Assembly: GCF_009729055.1 (NCBI RefSeq)
Contig: NZ_CP045484.1
Span: 2,676,872 to 2,740,871 of the forward strand
Direction of reading: 5' to 3'
DNA: 64,000 bases
Source: Sulfurisphaera ohwakuensis
GTDB taxonomy: Archaea; Thermoproteota; Thermoprotei_A; Sulfolobales; Sulfolobaceae
The notes under the pieces are model-generated. The model made no database searches and had not been told where the DNA came from. It saw only the letters and a program-made list of their open reading frames with translations. Positions 8,067-18,184 of this stretch are shown here, in pieces; within the stretch, counting starts at the first letter, position 1, and each line of letters begins with the position of its first letter. The position numbers and the translations under genes are program-made.

Positions 8067-8463
8067 ACGTAAAAACCGTGGGTTAAAAGTGTTTTTATAA
8101 GTATTTCTATCACGTGTAATTGAGTAATTTTTGTTATATTCTATCATTTCTTTAAAAATGTTTAACGTGATGATACTATTCCAGGGAAGGAAGAGTTCAA
8201 ATTAACTATGTGAAATCTCCTATTTTTACAAGAGATTTAAAAACGTAAATTTATTAAAACCGGTGCGACCAATACGATAATAGTACCGTATCACTAACAT
8301 TTATAAATTAACTCTTTAATTCAATTCAGCATTTGAACAATGCGACCAAAAAAGGGAAAAGAAATTACTAGGAAAAACGGTCGCAAGAAGGAAAAACCTT
8401 GAAAACAAAAACTTATAAAGGAGAAAAACGAAAAATGAAGTAAAGTAGTATAAAAACAAAACA
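8067..8463 (+). promoter_or_regulatory. CRISPR leader of array 1
   Basis: A 397-bp AT-rich leader ends directly at the first repeat. It is about 97% identical, by my reading, to the reverse complement of 30363-30758. The array promoter is probably CTTATAAAG near 8411-8419, about 50 bp before the first repeat. The motif TGCGACCAA occurs at about 8264 and 8341 and its inverse GGTCGCA at about 8379; all three are kept in both leaders. The new-spacer end is therefore on the left. Confidence 0.9.
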
Positions 8464-11074
8464 GATGAATCCTCAAAGGAATTGAAAGTATTTGAATGAG
8501 AAAGAGATAACGAAAGTTTTGAATTTGATGAATCCTCAAAGGAATTGAAAGTATTGAGACAGAAGGAAGCGGGAGTTAAGACCCTCAAAGAGATGATGAA
8601 TCCTCAAAGGAATTGAAAGTTATGGCAGATGATAACTCGTCAATTGCCTCTTCTGCACTGATGAATCCTCAAAGGAATTGAAAGGCTTTACGACGAGGGG
8701 GGTCGCCCCTAGTACATCTGCAAGATGAATCCTCAAAGGAATTGAAAGAGATCTTACCCACATCCGCCTCATGTCTAAAAGTAATATTTGATGAATCCTC
8801 AAAGGAATTGAAAGTGATATGACTTTCAAAGCGACCTTCTTCCCTACCTCATTTTCGATGAATCCTCAAAGGAATTGAAAGACACAGAAAAGTAAACCGT
8901 TAGTCCCTGCACAAATAGAGAGATGAATCCTCAAAGGAATTGAAAGGTATTCCCAAAGCTTATGAATTCATATTTCACATTTATGATGAATCCTCAAAGG
9001 AATTGAAAGTTCCATATTTCAATGATAGAAAAAATATCAATGTCAATATAGATGAATCCTCAAAGGAATTGAAAGTTCCATATTTCAATGATAGAAAAAA
9101 TATCAATGTCAATATAGATGAATCCTCAAAGGAATTGAAAGCACGAGCATTAATCCATGTTTTATTTAGAGCATTAAAACAGATGAATCCTCAAAGGAAT
9201 TGAAAGATAGAGGACTTAAGGAGTGGTTATGGAAGAATAATTTTATGATGAATCCTCAAAGGAATTGAAAGGGTATAAGAATAACAAAGAGCACTATACA
9301 CCGCATATTCTTCGATGAATCCTCAAAGGAATTGAAAGGTATGTCGTTATGAACTACGTTATTGGATTCATCGTTAGGATGAATCCTCAAAGGAATTGAA
9401 AGAAGAACAATTTTAGCATATAATCCATTATTGATTATTGATGAATCCTCAAAGGAATTGAAAGAATCCATCTAATTCAATTCAACCTGTTTTTTCTTCA
9501 AACGATGAATCCTCAAAGGAATTGAAAGCCATAGAGAATGTTATAATAGTTGATGATTACACGATGAATCCTCAAAGGAATTGAAAGATGATTCCCCTTT
9601 GAATGACGTCAGGAAACGTCGTAAAGGATGAATCCTCAAAGGAATTGAAAGTTTTTCTGAGTCTTTATAGCAATACACTCGTTTAGATGAATCCTCAAAG
9701 GAATTGAAAGTTAATTCCACAACCACCAATTTCACAACCACAACACCAGCCAGGATGAATCCTCAAAGGAATTGAAAGAATAATTTGATTACTTTATCGT
9801 AGAACTCCTTTTCCTTTGATGAATCCTCAAAGGAATTGAAAGAAAAATATCTCAATAATATTGTCAGATGGCACTTCAAGATGAATCCTCAAAGGAATTG
9901 AAAGATAATCGCATAATCCGCAATATAATAACCCATCACCAAGATGAATCCTCAAAGGAATTGAAAGCTCCTTGAGGCACTGTGATATTCTCGGCTCTCG
10001 CAAATCGATGAATCCTCAAAGGAATTGAAAGCTTTCTTTTCCTTCTTCTGTTCAAGAAGCTTTATTAGGAATGATGAATCCTCAAAGGAATTGAAAGAGC
10101 TGAACTTCATCTGGAGATATTTCCAGGTCACTGTTTGATGAATCCTCAAAGGAATTGAAAGAGGTTTCTTTGTTGATACCACTTATATAATTCGTATGAT
10201 GAATCCTCAAAGGAATTGAAAGTTAAATATCGTTATGTTGATTTCTTCACCTAACGTCTTGATGAATCCTCAAAGGAATTGAAAGATACGACAACTGTCA
10301 CCGCCATAACGTTTGACTCTCTTAGGATGAATCCTCAAAGGAATTGAAAGTTAAGGGCCGTTTTCAACACGTCTATATCACGTTTAGTGATGAATCCTCA
10401 AAGGAATTGAAAGAGCCAGACTAAAAAATTGAATACATCACATGCATTAGATGAATCCTCAAAGGAATTGAAAGTGTATTGAAGTTCCGTAACATAGTTA
10501 ACAACCTTTCCGTTGATGAATCCTCAAAGGAATTGAAAGGGTTAATAATAAACAACAATCGAAATATATTAGCATTAGCCGATGAATCCTCAAAGGAATT
10601 GAAAGTAATAAAAAATTAGCTTTGACTTGAAACTTGTACTGTTTGATGAATCCTCAAAGGAATTGAAAGTCCCCGCCTTTGGCGGGGTCGATTTTTTATT
10701 CTTGCCTCGATGAATCCTCAAAGGAATTGAAAGTTTAAAGCGTTAATAAAGTCGTTACCGATTTCGTTTAATGATGAATCCTCAAAGGAATTGAAAGGAC
10801 GTCTTCTTCTTCTAACGTTTCTTCTTCTACGTTTAAGATGAATCCTCAAAGGAATTGAAAGGTACTTCCAATAGGTTCAAACGTTATGATTTCTTTGTTG
10901 TTCTGATGAATCCTCAAAGGAATTGAAAGTTAATAAAATCTTTTATTTTCTCTTCATCTATTATAAAGATTGATGAATCCTCAAAGGAATTGAAAGATTT
11001 TACTAAAGTTGCAACTTCTAGTTCCTTCTCGTGCTTCATACTTTTTAATGATGAATCCAAAAAGGAATTGAAAG
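8464..11074 (+). CRISPR. CRISPR array 1: 41 repeats, 40 spacers
   Basis: Repeats are 25 bp, beginning GATGAATCC and ending GGAATTGAAAG, with spacers of roughly 34-44 bp; I counted 41 starts from 8464 to 11050. The last repeat (11050-11074) is altered (AATCCAAAAAGG instead of AATCCTCAAAGG), as expected at the leader-distal end. The spacers at 9010-9050 and 9076-9116 are identical, a duplicated unit. The spacer at about 10670 holds the hairpin CCCCGCCTTTGGCGGGG followed shortly by a T-run. Transcription runs rightward from the leader, toward the cmr operon. Confidence 0.98.
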
Positions 11075-11634
11075 ACAATTAACAGAAGGAACAGAACCAT
11101 TGGGATAATTTCTAAAGGTTGAAACTCGAAAAGGCAAGATAAAAGGCTTTAGATTATGAAGAGTTAAACCAAATTAGTGATATGAAATTAGAATCCCCAC
11201 ACACCTAGAGATCAGTAAACTGAGAAGTGAGCTTCTATATCTTCCTTCATATTCACTAAATATCGGGATAAATTTTAGAGATTATTCTATAGACTAGCAG
11301 TAGTTGAGGGTCAAGTAATAATATGGGTTAATTTAATTTACCTCTTTTAGGTATAAGGAAGGAGTATTAAATGTTTAGAGAAACGAAAAATGAGAATATT
11401 TGTTAAGTTCTTTAAAACGAATTTTACAGTATAAGACCTTTGTATCATCATGATTATCGTAAATTTCTATATAATATAAATAGAATATAAGAAATCAATA
11501 TCATAGTTTCACTTTTTATGTAGATTTTCCTTAATTCAATAAGTTTATATAACTATGCAACACTACGAGATAAAACTCATCATGATTATTAAGCCTCACA
11601 TAAAACTTAGATAATACTCTCTCTGATAAATTAT
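11075..11634. other. gene-free AT-rich stretch after array 1
   Basis: No frame with coding character and no RNA gene is visible. It links the array end to the MITE-like element at 11635. S. solfataricus has cmr7 just before cmr4; no trace of cmr7 is visible here. Confidence 0.5.
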
Positions 11635-11943
11635 GGGACTGTGTTTAGATAGTTATTAATTTCTAAAAATTTTAGCAAAAAATTATAGTAAATACAAAAG
11701 GGTTCTACTATCTTTATTCACTGAAAAGACATAGAAATTTGAAGATTTTGTTTTAAACATTTGTGTTTAAAGGTTATGATTTCTTTATAAGGTTACCTAA
11801 CAACCAAAGGCTATTTATCCTCGCATCTCCTCGAGAATGATACATTCCTTAAGTAAGGTTTATTTTAATGTGGTTAAAGATACTAATTAACTTAATATAA
11901 TATTACAATAAATTTTAAATTTCATGACTGTTTGAGAACATCC
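11635..11943 (+). mobile_element. MITE-like element, copy A
   Basis: 309 bp without a coding frame. The left end GGGACTGTG...TAGTTATTAATTTC and right end TTTCATGACTGTTTGAGAAC are inverted relatives of each other and are close to the ends of copies at 19.1-19.6, 21.3, 33.6 and 52.2 kb. Internally it shares GGTTACCTAAC and TTATCCTCGCATCTCC-like blocks with the 19.1 and 21.3 kb copies. The ends are themselves palindromic in the best-kept copies (GACTGTTCTCAGACAGTC). It lies 240 bp upstream of cmr4. Confidence 0.65.
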
Positions 11944-12148
11944 TCAGAAAGCGTATAATGCTCCACTTTAATCGAAGGTTATGGAGAGAGATCATAGCTT
12001 AGTATCTTATACTAAAATAATTTATTTTATGTATAAACTATACGCAATAAGGTAGTATTGGAAACATTATGTTCTATGCAAAGTTGTTATTAATTTACAA
12101 ATTTATTAAGTAATTTCTAACTTATTATCAGATGTTATATAAATAAGG

Positions 12149-12183
12149 AAATACTTATATTTAACTCTCAAAAATTATTTATT
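12149..12183 (+). promoter_or_regulatory. cmr operon promoter (predicted, leaderless)
   Basis: The TATA-like CTTATATTT at about 12154-12162 lies 22-30 bp before the GTG start of cmr4. No Shine-Dalgarno sequence precedes that start, so the transcript probably begins at or next to the start codon. Confidence 0.5.
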
Positions 12184-12978
12184 GTGTCAAAGACTTATTT
12201 AGTCTTAGCCTATGCAATAACTCCTGTTCACGTAGGAATGGGGAGAGCTCCTGGTGTAGTAGATCTGCCGTTCCAAAGGGATTCAATAGGTTATCCTATA
12301 GTTTACGGCTCTAGCTTTAAGGGGGTTCTAAAATCAACATTAATGGGAAAAAATGATAAGCTTGCAAAATGTATATTCGGTGCTGAACCCGACGAAGATG
12401 AAAAATATATGGGTAGGTTTATAATTACTGATCTTATACCCGTTTTTTACCCTATAGCTAGCCTTGATGGATATATTTACGTTTCTACAGATTATCTACT
12501 AAGAAAGACATTGGATATCTTAAGTATATTTAAGGATACTTCTGCTATGAAAATTGAAAATATATATACTATCACTAATCACGGAGAAGAGATAGGTATA
12601 TTACTAGGTAAATTAAAATCATCTTATACCCTCACTCTTAGTGATAGTGTTAAAAAGTTAGGCAGCCTAATTAAAGATAAAGTTTATGTTTTTAGTGACG
12701 ATGTAGGATTGCAAGTGGTTGAGTCAGCCCTTGTGAGAGTGACAAGGAATGTGCTAGACGATAATACTAAGAAATCTCAAAACTTGTGGACTGAGGAGTA
12801 CTTACCTCAAGGAACAGTTTTCATAGGAGCTATAATAGATGCCGAAAGGACTAATGAGTTGTGCGTAGGTATAAAAGATATTGATAAAGAGTTTAGGGAA
12901 AAATTAGATAATGCTGCAATATTTCTGGGGGGTAAAGAAACTATAGGAAAAGGACTTGTGAAAATAAAGGTGATTTAA
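12184..12978 (+). CDS. cmr4: Cmr4, Cas7-type backbone nuclease of type III-B complex
   Basis: 264 residues from a GTG start. The N-terminal RAMP strand and loop include APGVVDLPFQRD, in which D27 corresponds to the Cmr4 Asp that cuts target RNA every six nucleotides. YGSSFKGVLKS follows as the RAMP helix, and FLGGKETIGKGLVKI closes the protein as the glycine loop. It is the first gene of six coupled genes; its TAA overlaps the next ATG by one base. The order cmr4-5-1-6-2-3 equals that of S. solfataricus (sso1987-1992), except that cmr7 does not precede it here. Confidence 0.96.
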   Translation: MSKTYLVLAYAITPVHVGMGRAPGVVDLPFQRDSIGYPIVYGSSFKGVLKSTLMGKNDKLAKCIFGAEPDEDEKYMGRFIITDLIPVFYPIASLDGYIYVSTDYLLRKTLDILSIFKDTSAMKIENIYTITNHGEEIGILLGKLKSSYTLTLSDSVKKLGSLIKDKVYVFSDDVGLQVVESALVRVTRNVLDDNTKKSQNLWTEEYLPQGTVFIGAIIDAERTNELCVGIKDIDKEFREKLDNAAIFLGGKETIGKGLVKIKVI

Positions 12979-13448
12979 TGAACGAGTATGTAGATTTTGC
13001 TATAAATATAGGCAAAAGGATTATATCAGCGAATTGTCAATTAGAGAAAGACTTAAGTAAACCTGGTTTAGTCAGAAGGGCTGTGGACTTCCCTTCATTA
13101 ATGCTCAGTCTAGGTTTTTCTTCAGCTTATATGTTCTATATTTCTAAGGTGGAGAAATATGAAAATGTACATAAGGTTTATCAGGTATTGAAGGGTGTTA
13201 GTAATGATACTTCGGTTATATGTGAGGAGTTACAAAAGAAGGAAAGTGCAGGATATTCTGGTTACATCGGTATTCTTCTCCTAACTCTGGAAAAGATAGG
13301 GAAGAACGTTATTATAACCTCTGATACAAGTAAACTATATTATGAATTAATCGACATAGCTACTAAGGTTGATTTTAAGGATGAGAGGATAATGTTACTG
13401 TATCTAAATGAAATAAAGAAGGTTTTGGAGGCTTTACCTTATGAGTGA
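12978..13448 (+). CDS. cmr5: Cmr5, small helical subunit
   Basis: 156 residues, mostly alpha-helical, with no catalytic motif, as expected for Cmr5, which packs along the Cmr4 filament and contacts target RNA. Position between cmr4 and cmr1 and size fit the family. Recognisable stretches are RRAVDFPSLMLSLGFSSA (about 35-52) and ESAGYSGYIGILLLTLEK. It overlaps both neighbours (1 bp with cmr4, 8 bp with cmr1), so translation is coupled. Confidence 0.92.
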   Translation: MNEYVDFAINIGKRIISANCQLEKDLSKPGLVRRAVDFPSLMLSLGFSSAYMFYISKVEKYENVHKVYQVLKGVSNDTSVICEELQKKESAGYSGYIGILLLTLEKIGKNVIITSDTSKLYYELIDIATKVDFKDERIMLLYLNEIKKVLEALPYE

Positions 13449-14814
13449 GAAAATAAATTTAATAAACTTAGAAAAAGAAGTTAATAAACTAGTTGAACAA
13501 AGGCTAGTAGCAAGAATAAGGTTTAGAGGAATCACGCCTTGGTGGGGTGGAGATTATGAAGGAAAGACTTCAGGACATGTTGATGAAGATGAAATAATAG
13601 GCAGATTAAGATGGTTCTTAAGAACTGTTTATAATAGGTTTTGTGCTACGAATCTCAATAGTTACGCAGAAGCCGAAAAGTTTGTTTCACAATATTTGGG
13701 TTCTACTAATTCTAAGTCACTGTATACTATTAAAACCAGCAATACACAACCGACTAAGAGTAATTGTACTGATTTACCCAGAATTAGGCTTTTCGCTCAG
13801 GGTGAAAGAAATAAGCCTAATTCTATGCCAGTAAATATTAGAGAGCTTATAGTTGAGATTTATCGAAATAAAAAAACGGAATTCGATGAGATTATTATTG
13901 ATTCTTTGATAATAACCTTAGCTTTTTTAGGGGTAGGAAAAGGAGTCAATAGGGGATTCGGTAGATTTATCCCAGATAATTGTGCTGAAGCTACTGAGAG
14001 TGTTTGTGATAAGGTATTAAATGGTGATGTAAAAGGTGCCTTTAAAGAATTTTATACTACATTCAAAAGAGTTACTAATTGTAATAGAAATAATGTGTGG
14101 TATGAGTCAGCAGTACCAGTAGCACCGTTACCAGAAGGAGACTCCTCAGATGCCATTAAGGTTATATCTTGTAATACAAATGTATGCGGACAATTGGAAG
14201 CTATCCAAAAAGCTGTAATGAAATCAACATTTAAGACTTGTGCTTTTAATACTAAGATTACAGATGAAGGTGGTTATATTCATACATTCATACTTGGGTT
14301 GCCAAGGCATTCTAAGGTTACATTTAAAACCAACGTTAAAGGTTATAATCTTAATGTGGACCCGCAAAACTTAGATAATATTATTAGAAAGTATTTTCAA
14401 TTAAATAATAATATAAAGACTGATAAAGAAGGTAACAAATATAAACCACTTAACGGTATTACTGGTTATTATGGATTAAGAGGAGTCGAGCTAGCTGAGA
14501 TCAGAAGGCAATCAATGTATATTATCTCGCCTTTTAAGGATAAGATTTTAATACTCCCATTTTTGTCATTACTAGACCATGAGATGGAAGTAAGCGATAT
14601 AGTACATATAGGAGTACACACTAACTATAAAATAGCTGATCGGATTAAAGTTCTAGTAAGGCCAGTAACAAGTTTAATGAATGAATCTGGATTATCCGCT
14701 CACGAAAGACAGTTGGCATCAAGAAATAAAAATTTATCTGCTGGGGGCTTAAAACAATTAATCGAAAATTACACAAATGCCCTACAAATAATGATAAGAT
14801 GCTGGTGCAGATAA
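13441..14814 (+). CDS. cmr1: Cmr1, RAMP subunit capping the type III-B filament
   Basis: 457 residues. The N-terminal IRFRGITPWWGGDYEGK (about residues 25-41) is the Cmr1 hallmark. DEIIGRLRWFLRTVY follows as the RAMP helix and GVGKGVNRGFGRFIP (about 165-179) is the glycine loop of the first RAMP domain; a second RAMP domain fills the C-terminal half. Cmr1 sits at the 3'-end side of the crRNA with Cmr6. It starts eight bases before the end of cmr5 and ends in a TAATG overlap with cmr6. Confidence 0.94.
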   Translation: MSEKINLINLEKEVNKLVEQRLVARIRFRGITPWWGGDYEGKTSGHVDEDEIIGRLRWFLRTVYNRFCATNLNSYAEAEKFVSQYLGSTNSKSLYTIKTSNTQPTKSNCTDLPRIRLFAQGERNKPNSMPVNIRELIVEIYRNKKTEFDEIIIDSLIITLAFLGVGKGVNRGFGRFIPDNCAEATESVCDKVLNGDVKGAFKEFYTTFKRVTNCNRNNVWYESAVPVAPLPEGDSSDAIKVISCNTNVCGQLEAIQKAVMKSTFKTCAFNTKITDEGGYIHTFILGLPRHSKVTFKTNVKGYNLNVDPQNLDNIIRKYFQLNNNIKTDKEGNKYKPLNGITGYYGLRGVELAEIRRQSMYIISPFKDKILILPFLSLLDHEMEVSDIVHIGVHTNYKIADRIKVLVRPVTSLMNESGLSAHERQLASRNKNLSAGGLKQLIENYTNALQIMIRCWCR

Positions 14815-15542
14815 TGGTAAACTCATTACTTAGTGCTATAAAAGCTTATATTGAGTATTTGAGAAGAGGTAATAATGTTAAATTGAACGCTAAGGAAAAC
14901 GTGATGAGACAATTAGTTTCATATAAGTTAAATACTAGTGTAATTAACGCTTACATTAATGATCTATACAAAGCTCTCGAGAAGTCTAATAAGTGTTTCA
15001 TAGAAATAAAATTTAAAACTTTACGTAAATTTATTTCAGGTTGGAGTCCTATATACTTCATAACGGAAGTACCTATGTCATGGGATCTAATACTTGATAC
15101 GCCTTACATATCCGGTTCGACTATTAAAGGAATTATAAAGGACTATTTTAAGGAATTAACAAACGACGAGAAGATGACATCATGTATATTTGGAGATCCT
15201 AATGGAGTAGGAAAGGTAATCTTCTTTGACGCTTATCCAGTCTCCTCTGGGCAAATATTAGATTATGATATTATGACTCCACATTACAGTGGTGCAGATA
15301 ATGAGTATTATGTAAATCCTGTTCCAATAAAGTTCCTAGCAATAAATGAAGGAGTAGAATTCGTAACTTTCGTAGCATTCGATAAGAAGGAATTAGAAGA
15401 GTGTGGAAAAAATTCCCTATATCAATTATTACAATCCTTCTTATTTTCAATGAAGATGGGTTGGGGAAGAAGAACTAGTAGAGGTTATGGTGATTTAACT
15501 ATTATATCTAAGGAGGTAGAGTTAAAATGCCCGAGTTCCTAG
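14814..15542 (+). CDS. cmr6: Cmr6, RAMP subunit of type III-B complex
   Basis: 242 residues from ATG 14814, which overlaps the cmr1 stop (TAATG). An in-frame ATG at 14799 would add five residues and is less likely. The protein has SGWSPIYFITEVPMSWDLIL then PYISGSTIKGIIKDYF (RAMP helix), SCIFGDPNGVGKVIFFDAYP, and the glycine loop MGWGRRTSRGYGDL near the C-terminus. This is the Cmr6 order. With Cmr1 it caps the filament end opposite to Cas10-Cmr3. Confidence 0.93.
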   Translation: MVNSLLSAIKAYIEYLRRGNNVKLNAKENVMRQLVSYKLNTSVINAYINDLYKALEKSNKCFIEIKFKTLRKFISGWSPIYFITEVPMSWDLILDTPYISGSTIKGIIKDYFKELTNDEKMTSCIFGDPNGVGKVIFFDAYPVSSGQILDYDIMTPHYSGADNEYYVNPVPIKFLAINEGVEFVTFVAFDKKELEECGKNSLYQLLQSFLFSMKMGWGRRTSRGYGDLTIISKEVELKCPSS

Positions 15543-18184
15543 ATAAGAAAATAATAGCCTATTTTCACGATCCACCTTGGAAGGCGTGGATAATCACTGG
15601 AGATATTAAAGGAAGCCATGAAGAGCATGCAATAGAGTTATTAAAAAAATTAGGAATAGAAATAGAAGACATACCACCAGAGATTAAAGCAGCAGATAAA
15701 TTGGCCTCTACGATAGATAGGTGGATAATTAATATACTCTACTCTGATTTAGAAAATAATAAGGAGAAAGGTAAAAAAGTAGACAAGGTAATATTTAAGC
15801 TAAACATCTTCTCCCCATCAAAAAGGTTCAAGTTAGATAGGCCTAAAATATCGGAACAAGATGTGAATAAATTCGTAGACGATCTCACAAATATTGTGAA
15901 TAGTGAGAAAAAGGAATTTAGATATCACTTAATTTATTTCCTAACTCCGTTACTTTGGTATAAGTATTTTCCGAATACTCCTCCCCTCGCAGATACTAGA
16001 GTACCAACTCACACTATATTTGACCACGCAACTGCTACTGCAGCTATGTTAAATATAATAGAATGTAAAGGGGATGAATTAAAGTTTAAGGGTTCAGTAA
16101 CTGTACTAGAATTTCCATCAATTCAAGAATTTATTTCCATAAGTAGGAAAAGCAGAGACTTATGGGTATCAAGCTGGTTATCTTCTGCATTATTATGGAA
16201 ATCGATTGAGGAATTTGTTAAAAAGTATGGTCCAGATATAGTTCTCAGGCCAGAGTTAAGCTTAAATCACTTCTTTATATCATGGCTTTATAATAACGTA
16301 AAAAATAATTTAAAAATTAAGGAATACGCCGAGAAATATGCGGGTCTTAAGGATGATCCTAGGATATCAATGATGAGTGAAAAAGTAATATTACTTTTAC
16401 CTGATGATGACGAGAATAAAATAAAGGATATCCTTAAGAAAAACTTCTACAATGCTTGGAAAATTATAGCAGAGGAAGTAATAGGTGAATGGAGCTCGGT
16501 AAGTGATTATATTAGAAAAGCAATAGAAACTCCTCCAATAAATCCTGTAATTAATATTGTAAAGATAAGTAATGTATTCAAAGAGTATTCAGAAAAAGTA
16601 GGAATAGGAAAAGATATAAGATGCACAAGAGGAACGTTTCCATTAGAGTACTCGTTATTCTTTGAATTTTTGTATAAGAAAGCACTAGACTATAGTAAGG
16701 TTAAGTACTCCTATGGGAGTTTAATAAGTGATATAGTTAGTGAAATATCGAAACAACCTTACAAGGTATGTACAGTTTGCGGAATTTTACCCTCAGTATT
16801 ATATTATCATAGTGATGATAAAATAGACGATAAAGAAGAGAATGACGTAGACGATTACTTATGCCCATACTGTGCAGTAAAACGCGAATTAAAAAGTGAT
16901 AAATTTGTTAACGTCATAGATAAATTAGGAATTAAGGTTGTTGGAATAAAATATAGATTTCCGTCAACTTCAGAATTGGCAATGGCAGATTTCGCAGAAC
17001 ATTACGTAAAAATTATAAAAGATACTTTTGAAACAGGAGAAGAAATATTCTCTAAAGATATAGACAAGGTATTTAAAAACCCCACTGCAGCAGAAAACTA
17101 CTGTAGATGTTATAGTGGTGTAAAATCAGCATGCGGTATAGTAGATAAGGAGTTACTTAAACAATACGGTAATTTATATTATGCCATTATTAAAGCCGAT
17201 GCAGATTATATGGGTAAGGGATTCTGGAACGGTGTATTACCAGGGAAAAACGGTCATTTGACAGTTAAGGAATATATGGAAGAAATAGCAAATTACTTGA
17301 AAGAAATTGGAGCAGAAGAACAAATAGTAAAAAACATACTTGAAAAATCCTCTAAAGTTGAAGACGCACTTGTTAATATAAGGAAAAAGTTGTACCCAGA
17401 TCAGCAACAAATTTACAACCAGATACCACTAACACCAGCATATGCTTATACGCTTTCTAGATCATTAACTCTTCAAGCAGTAATTGATAATAGAATACTA
17501 AACTATAATACTGCAGTACCTATATATCTAGGTGGAGATGATATATTAGCATTATCACCAATAAGATTTAATGAAAAATATGTGGTTTTAGACTCGATAA
17601 TGCAGACAAGAAAGTCTTACTGGAGATATGCAGACGATCCAAATAATAGTTTTGATGGCTTTAAGTCTTATAGTGGGATAGTAATTGATTCGTTAAGAGC
17701 CTACGGTAGAAGTTATTCAATTTTTGTTGCTCATTATAAAGACCCACTACCATTGTCTATTTCGGTCTCAAATTATCTACTAGAGCTAAAGGATAAAGTT
17801 GAAGGCAAAGACGTAGTCTTTATATCTTCTGGTAGAGGAATTTCAAATTTCGAATACAGTATATTAAAATTCAGCTATAATGGAGAATTTAATGATAATC
17901 AAATAAAAATAGTAGGAAAATTTCTGGAATTGATAGAGAATGAAAAAGTCAGTAATAGTTTAATTTATGATGCAATCAATATAGGAGAGTATAAGGGAGA
18001 TAGAGAAGTCTTTAAGCGCTTAGTTTACAGAGTAATAGATAGGAATACCAATGATGAAAAAGTCGCAAAAGACCTTTATAACGAGCTAAAGGACTTAATA
18101 GGTAATAGTGTATGTAAAGGTGAAGTTTGTAAGGATAGAGAGTCTTTCCTTAATATAATATATGCGGTATCTTATCTGAGGTGA
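15527..18184 (+). CDS. cmr2: Cmr2 (Cas10), polymerase/cyclase subunit of type III-B complex
   Basis: 885 residues. An HD-like start has H14-D15 in YFHDPPWKAW. A zinc-binding pair lies near residues 415-450 (CTVCG...CPYC). The first palm-like domain has IIKADADYMGKG, and the second has the cyclase motif GGDD at residues 669-672 (YLGGDDILAL). The intact GGDD predicts synthesis of cyclic oligoadenylate from ATP on target binding, the signal read by Csx1 and cleared by Crn1. A purine-rich Shine-Dalgarno (AAGGAGGT at about 15510) lies inside cmr6 before ATG 15527. It overlaps cmr6 by 16 bp and cmr3 by 4 bp. Confidence 0.96.
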   Translation: MPEFLDKKIIAYFHDPPWKAWIITGDIKGSHEEHAIELLKKLGIEIEDIPPEIKAADKLASTIDRWIINILYSDLENNKEKGKKVDKVIFKLNIFSPSKRFKLDRPKISEQDVNKFVDDLTNIVNSEKKEFRYHLIYFLTPLLWYKYFPNTPPLADTRVPTHTIFDHATATAAMLNIIECKGDELKFKGSVTVLEFPSIQEFISISRKSRDLWVSSWLSSALLWKSIEEFVKKYGPDIVLRPELSLNHFFISWLYNNVKNNLKIKEYAEKYAGLKDDPRISMMSEKVILLLPDDDENKIKDILKKNFYNAWKIIAEEVIGEWSSVSDYIRKAIETPPINPVINIVKISNVFKEYSEKVGIGKDIRCTRGTFPLEYSLFFEFLYKKALDYSKVKYSYGSLISDIVSEISKQPYKVCTVCGILPSVLYYHSDDKIDDKEENDVDDYLCPYCAVKRELKSDKFVNVIDKLGIKVVGIKYRFPSTSELAMADFAEHYVKIIKDTFETGEEIFSKDIDKVFKNPTAAENYCRCYSGVKSACGIVDKELLKQYGNLYYAIIKADADYMGKGFWNGVLPGKNGHLTVKEYMEEIANYLKEIGAEEQIVKNILEKSSKVEDALVNIRKKLYPDQQQIYNQIPLTPAYAYTLSRSLTLQAVIDNRILNYNTAVPIYLGGDDILALSPIRFNEKYVVLDSIMQTRKSYWRYADDPNNSFDGFKSYSGIVIDSLRAYGRSYSIFVAHYKDPLPLSISVSNYLLELKDKVEGKDVVFISSGRGISNFEYSILKFSYNGEFNDNQIKIVGKFLELIENEKVSNSLIYDAINIGEYKGDREVFKRLVYRVIDRNTNDEKVAKDLYNELKDLIGNSVCKGEVCKDRESFLNIIYAVSYLR

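Noticed and set aside
8316-10182. Several minus-strand frames of 66-90 codons across array 1 with repeated peptides such as FNSFEDSS and LSIPLRIH
   Set aside because: The peptides are translations of the CRISPR repeat in different frames; no independent gene evidence.
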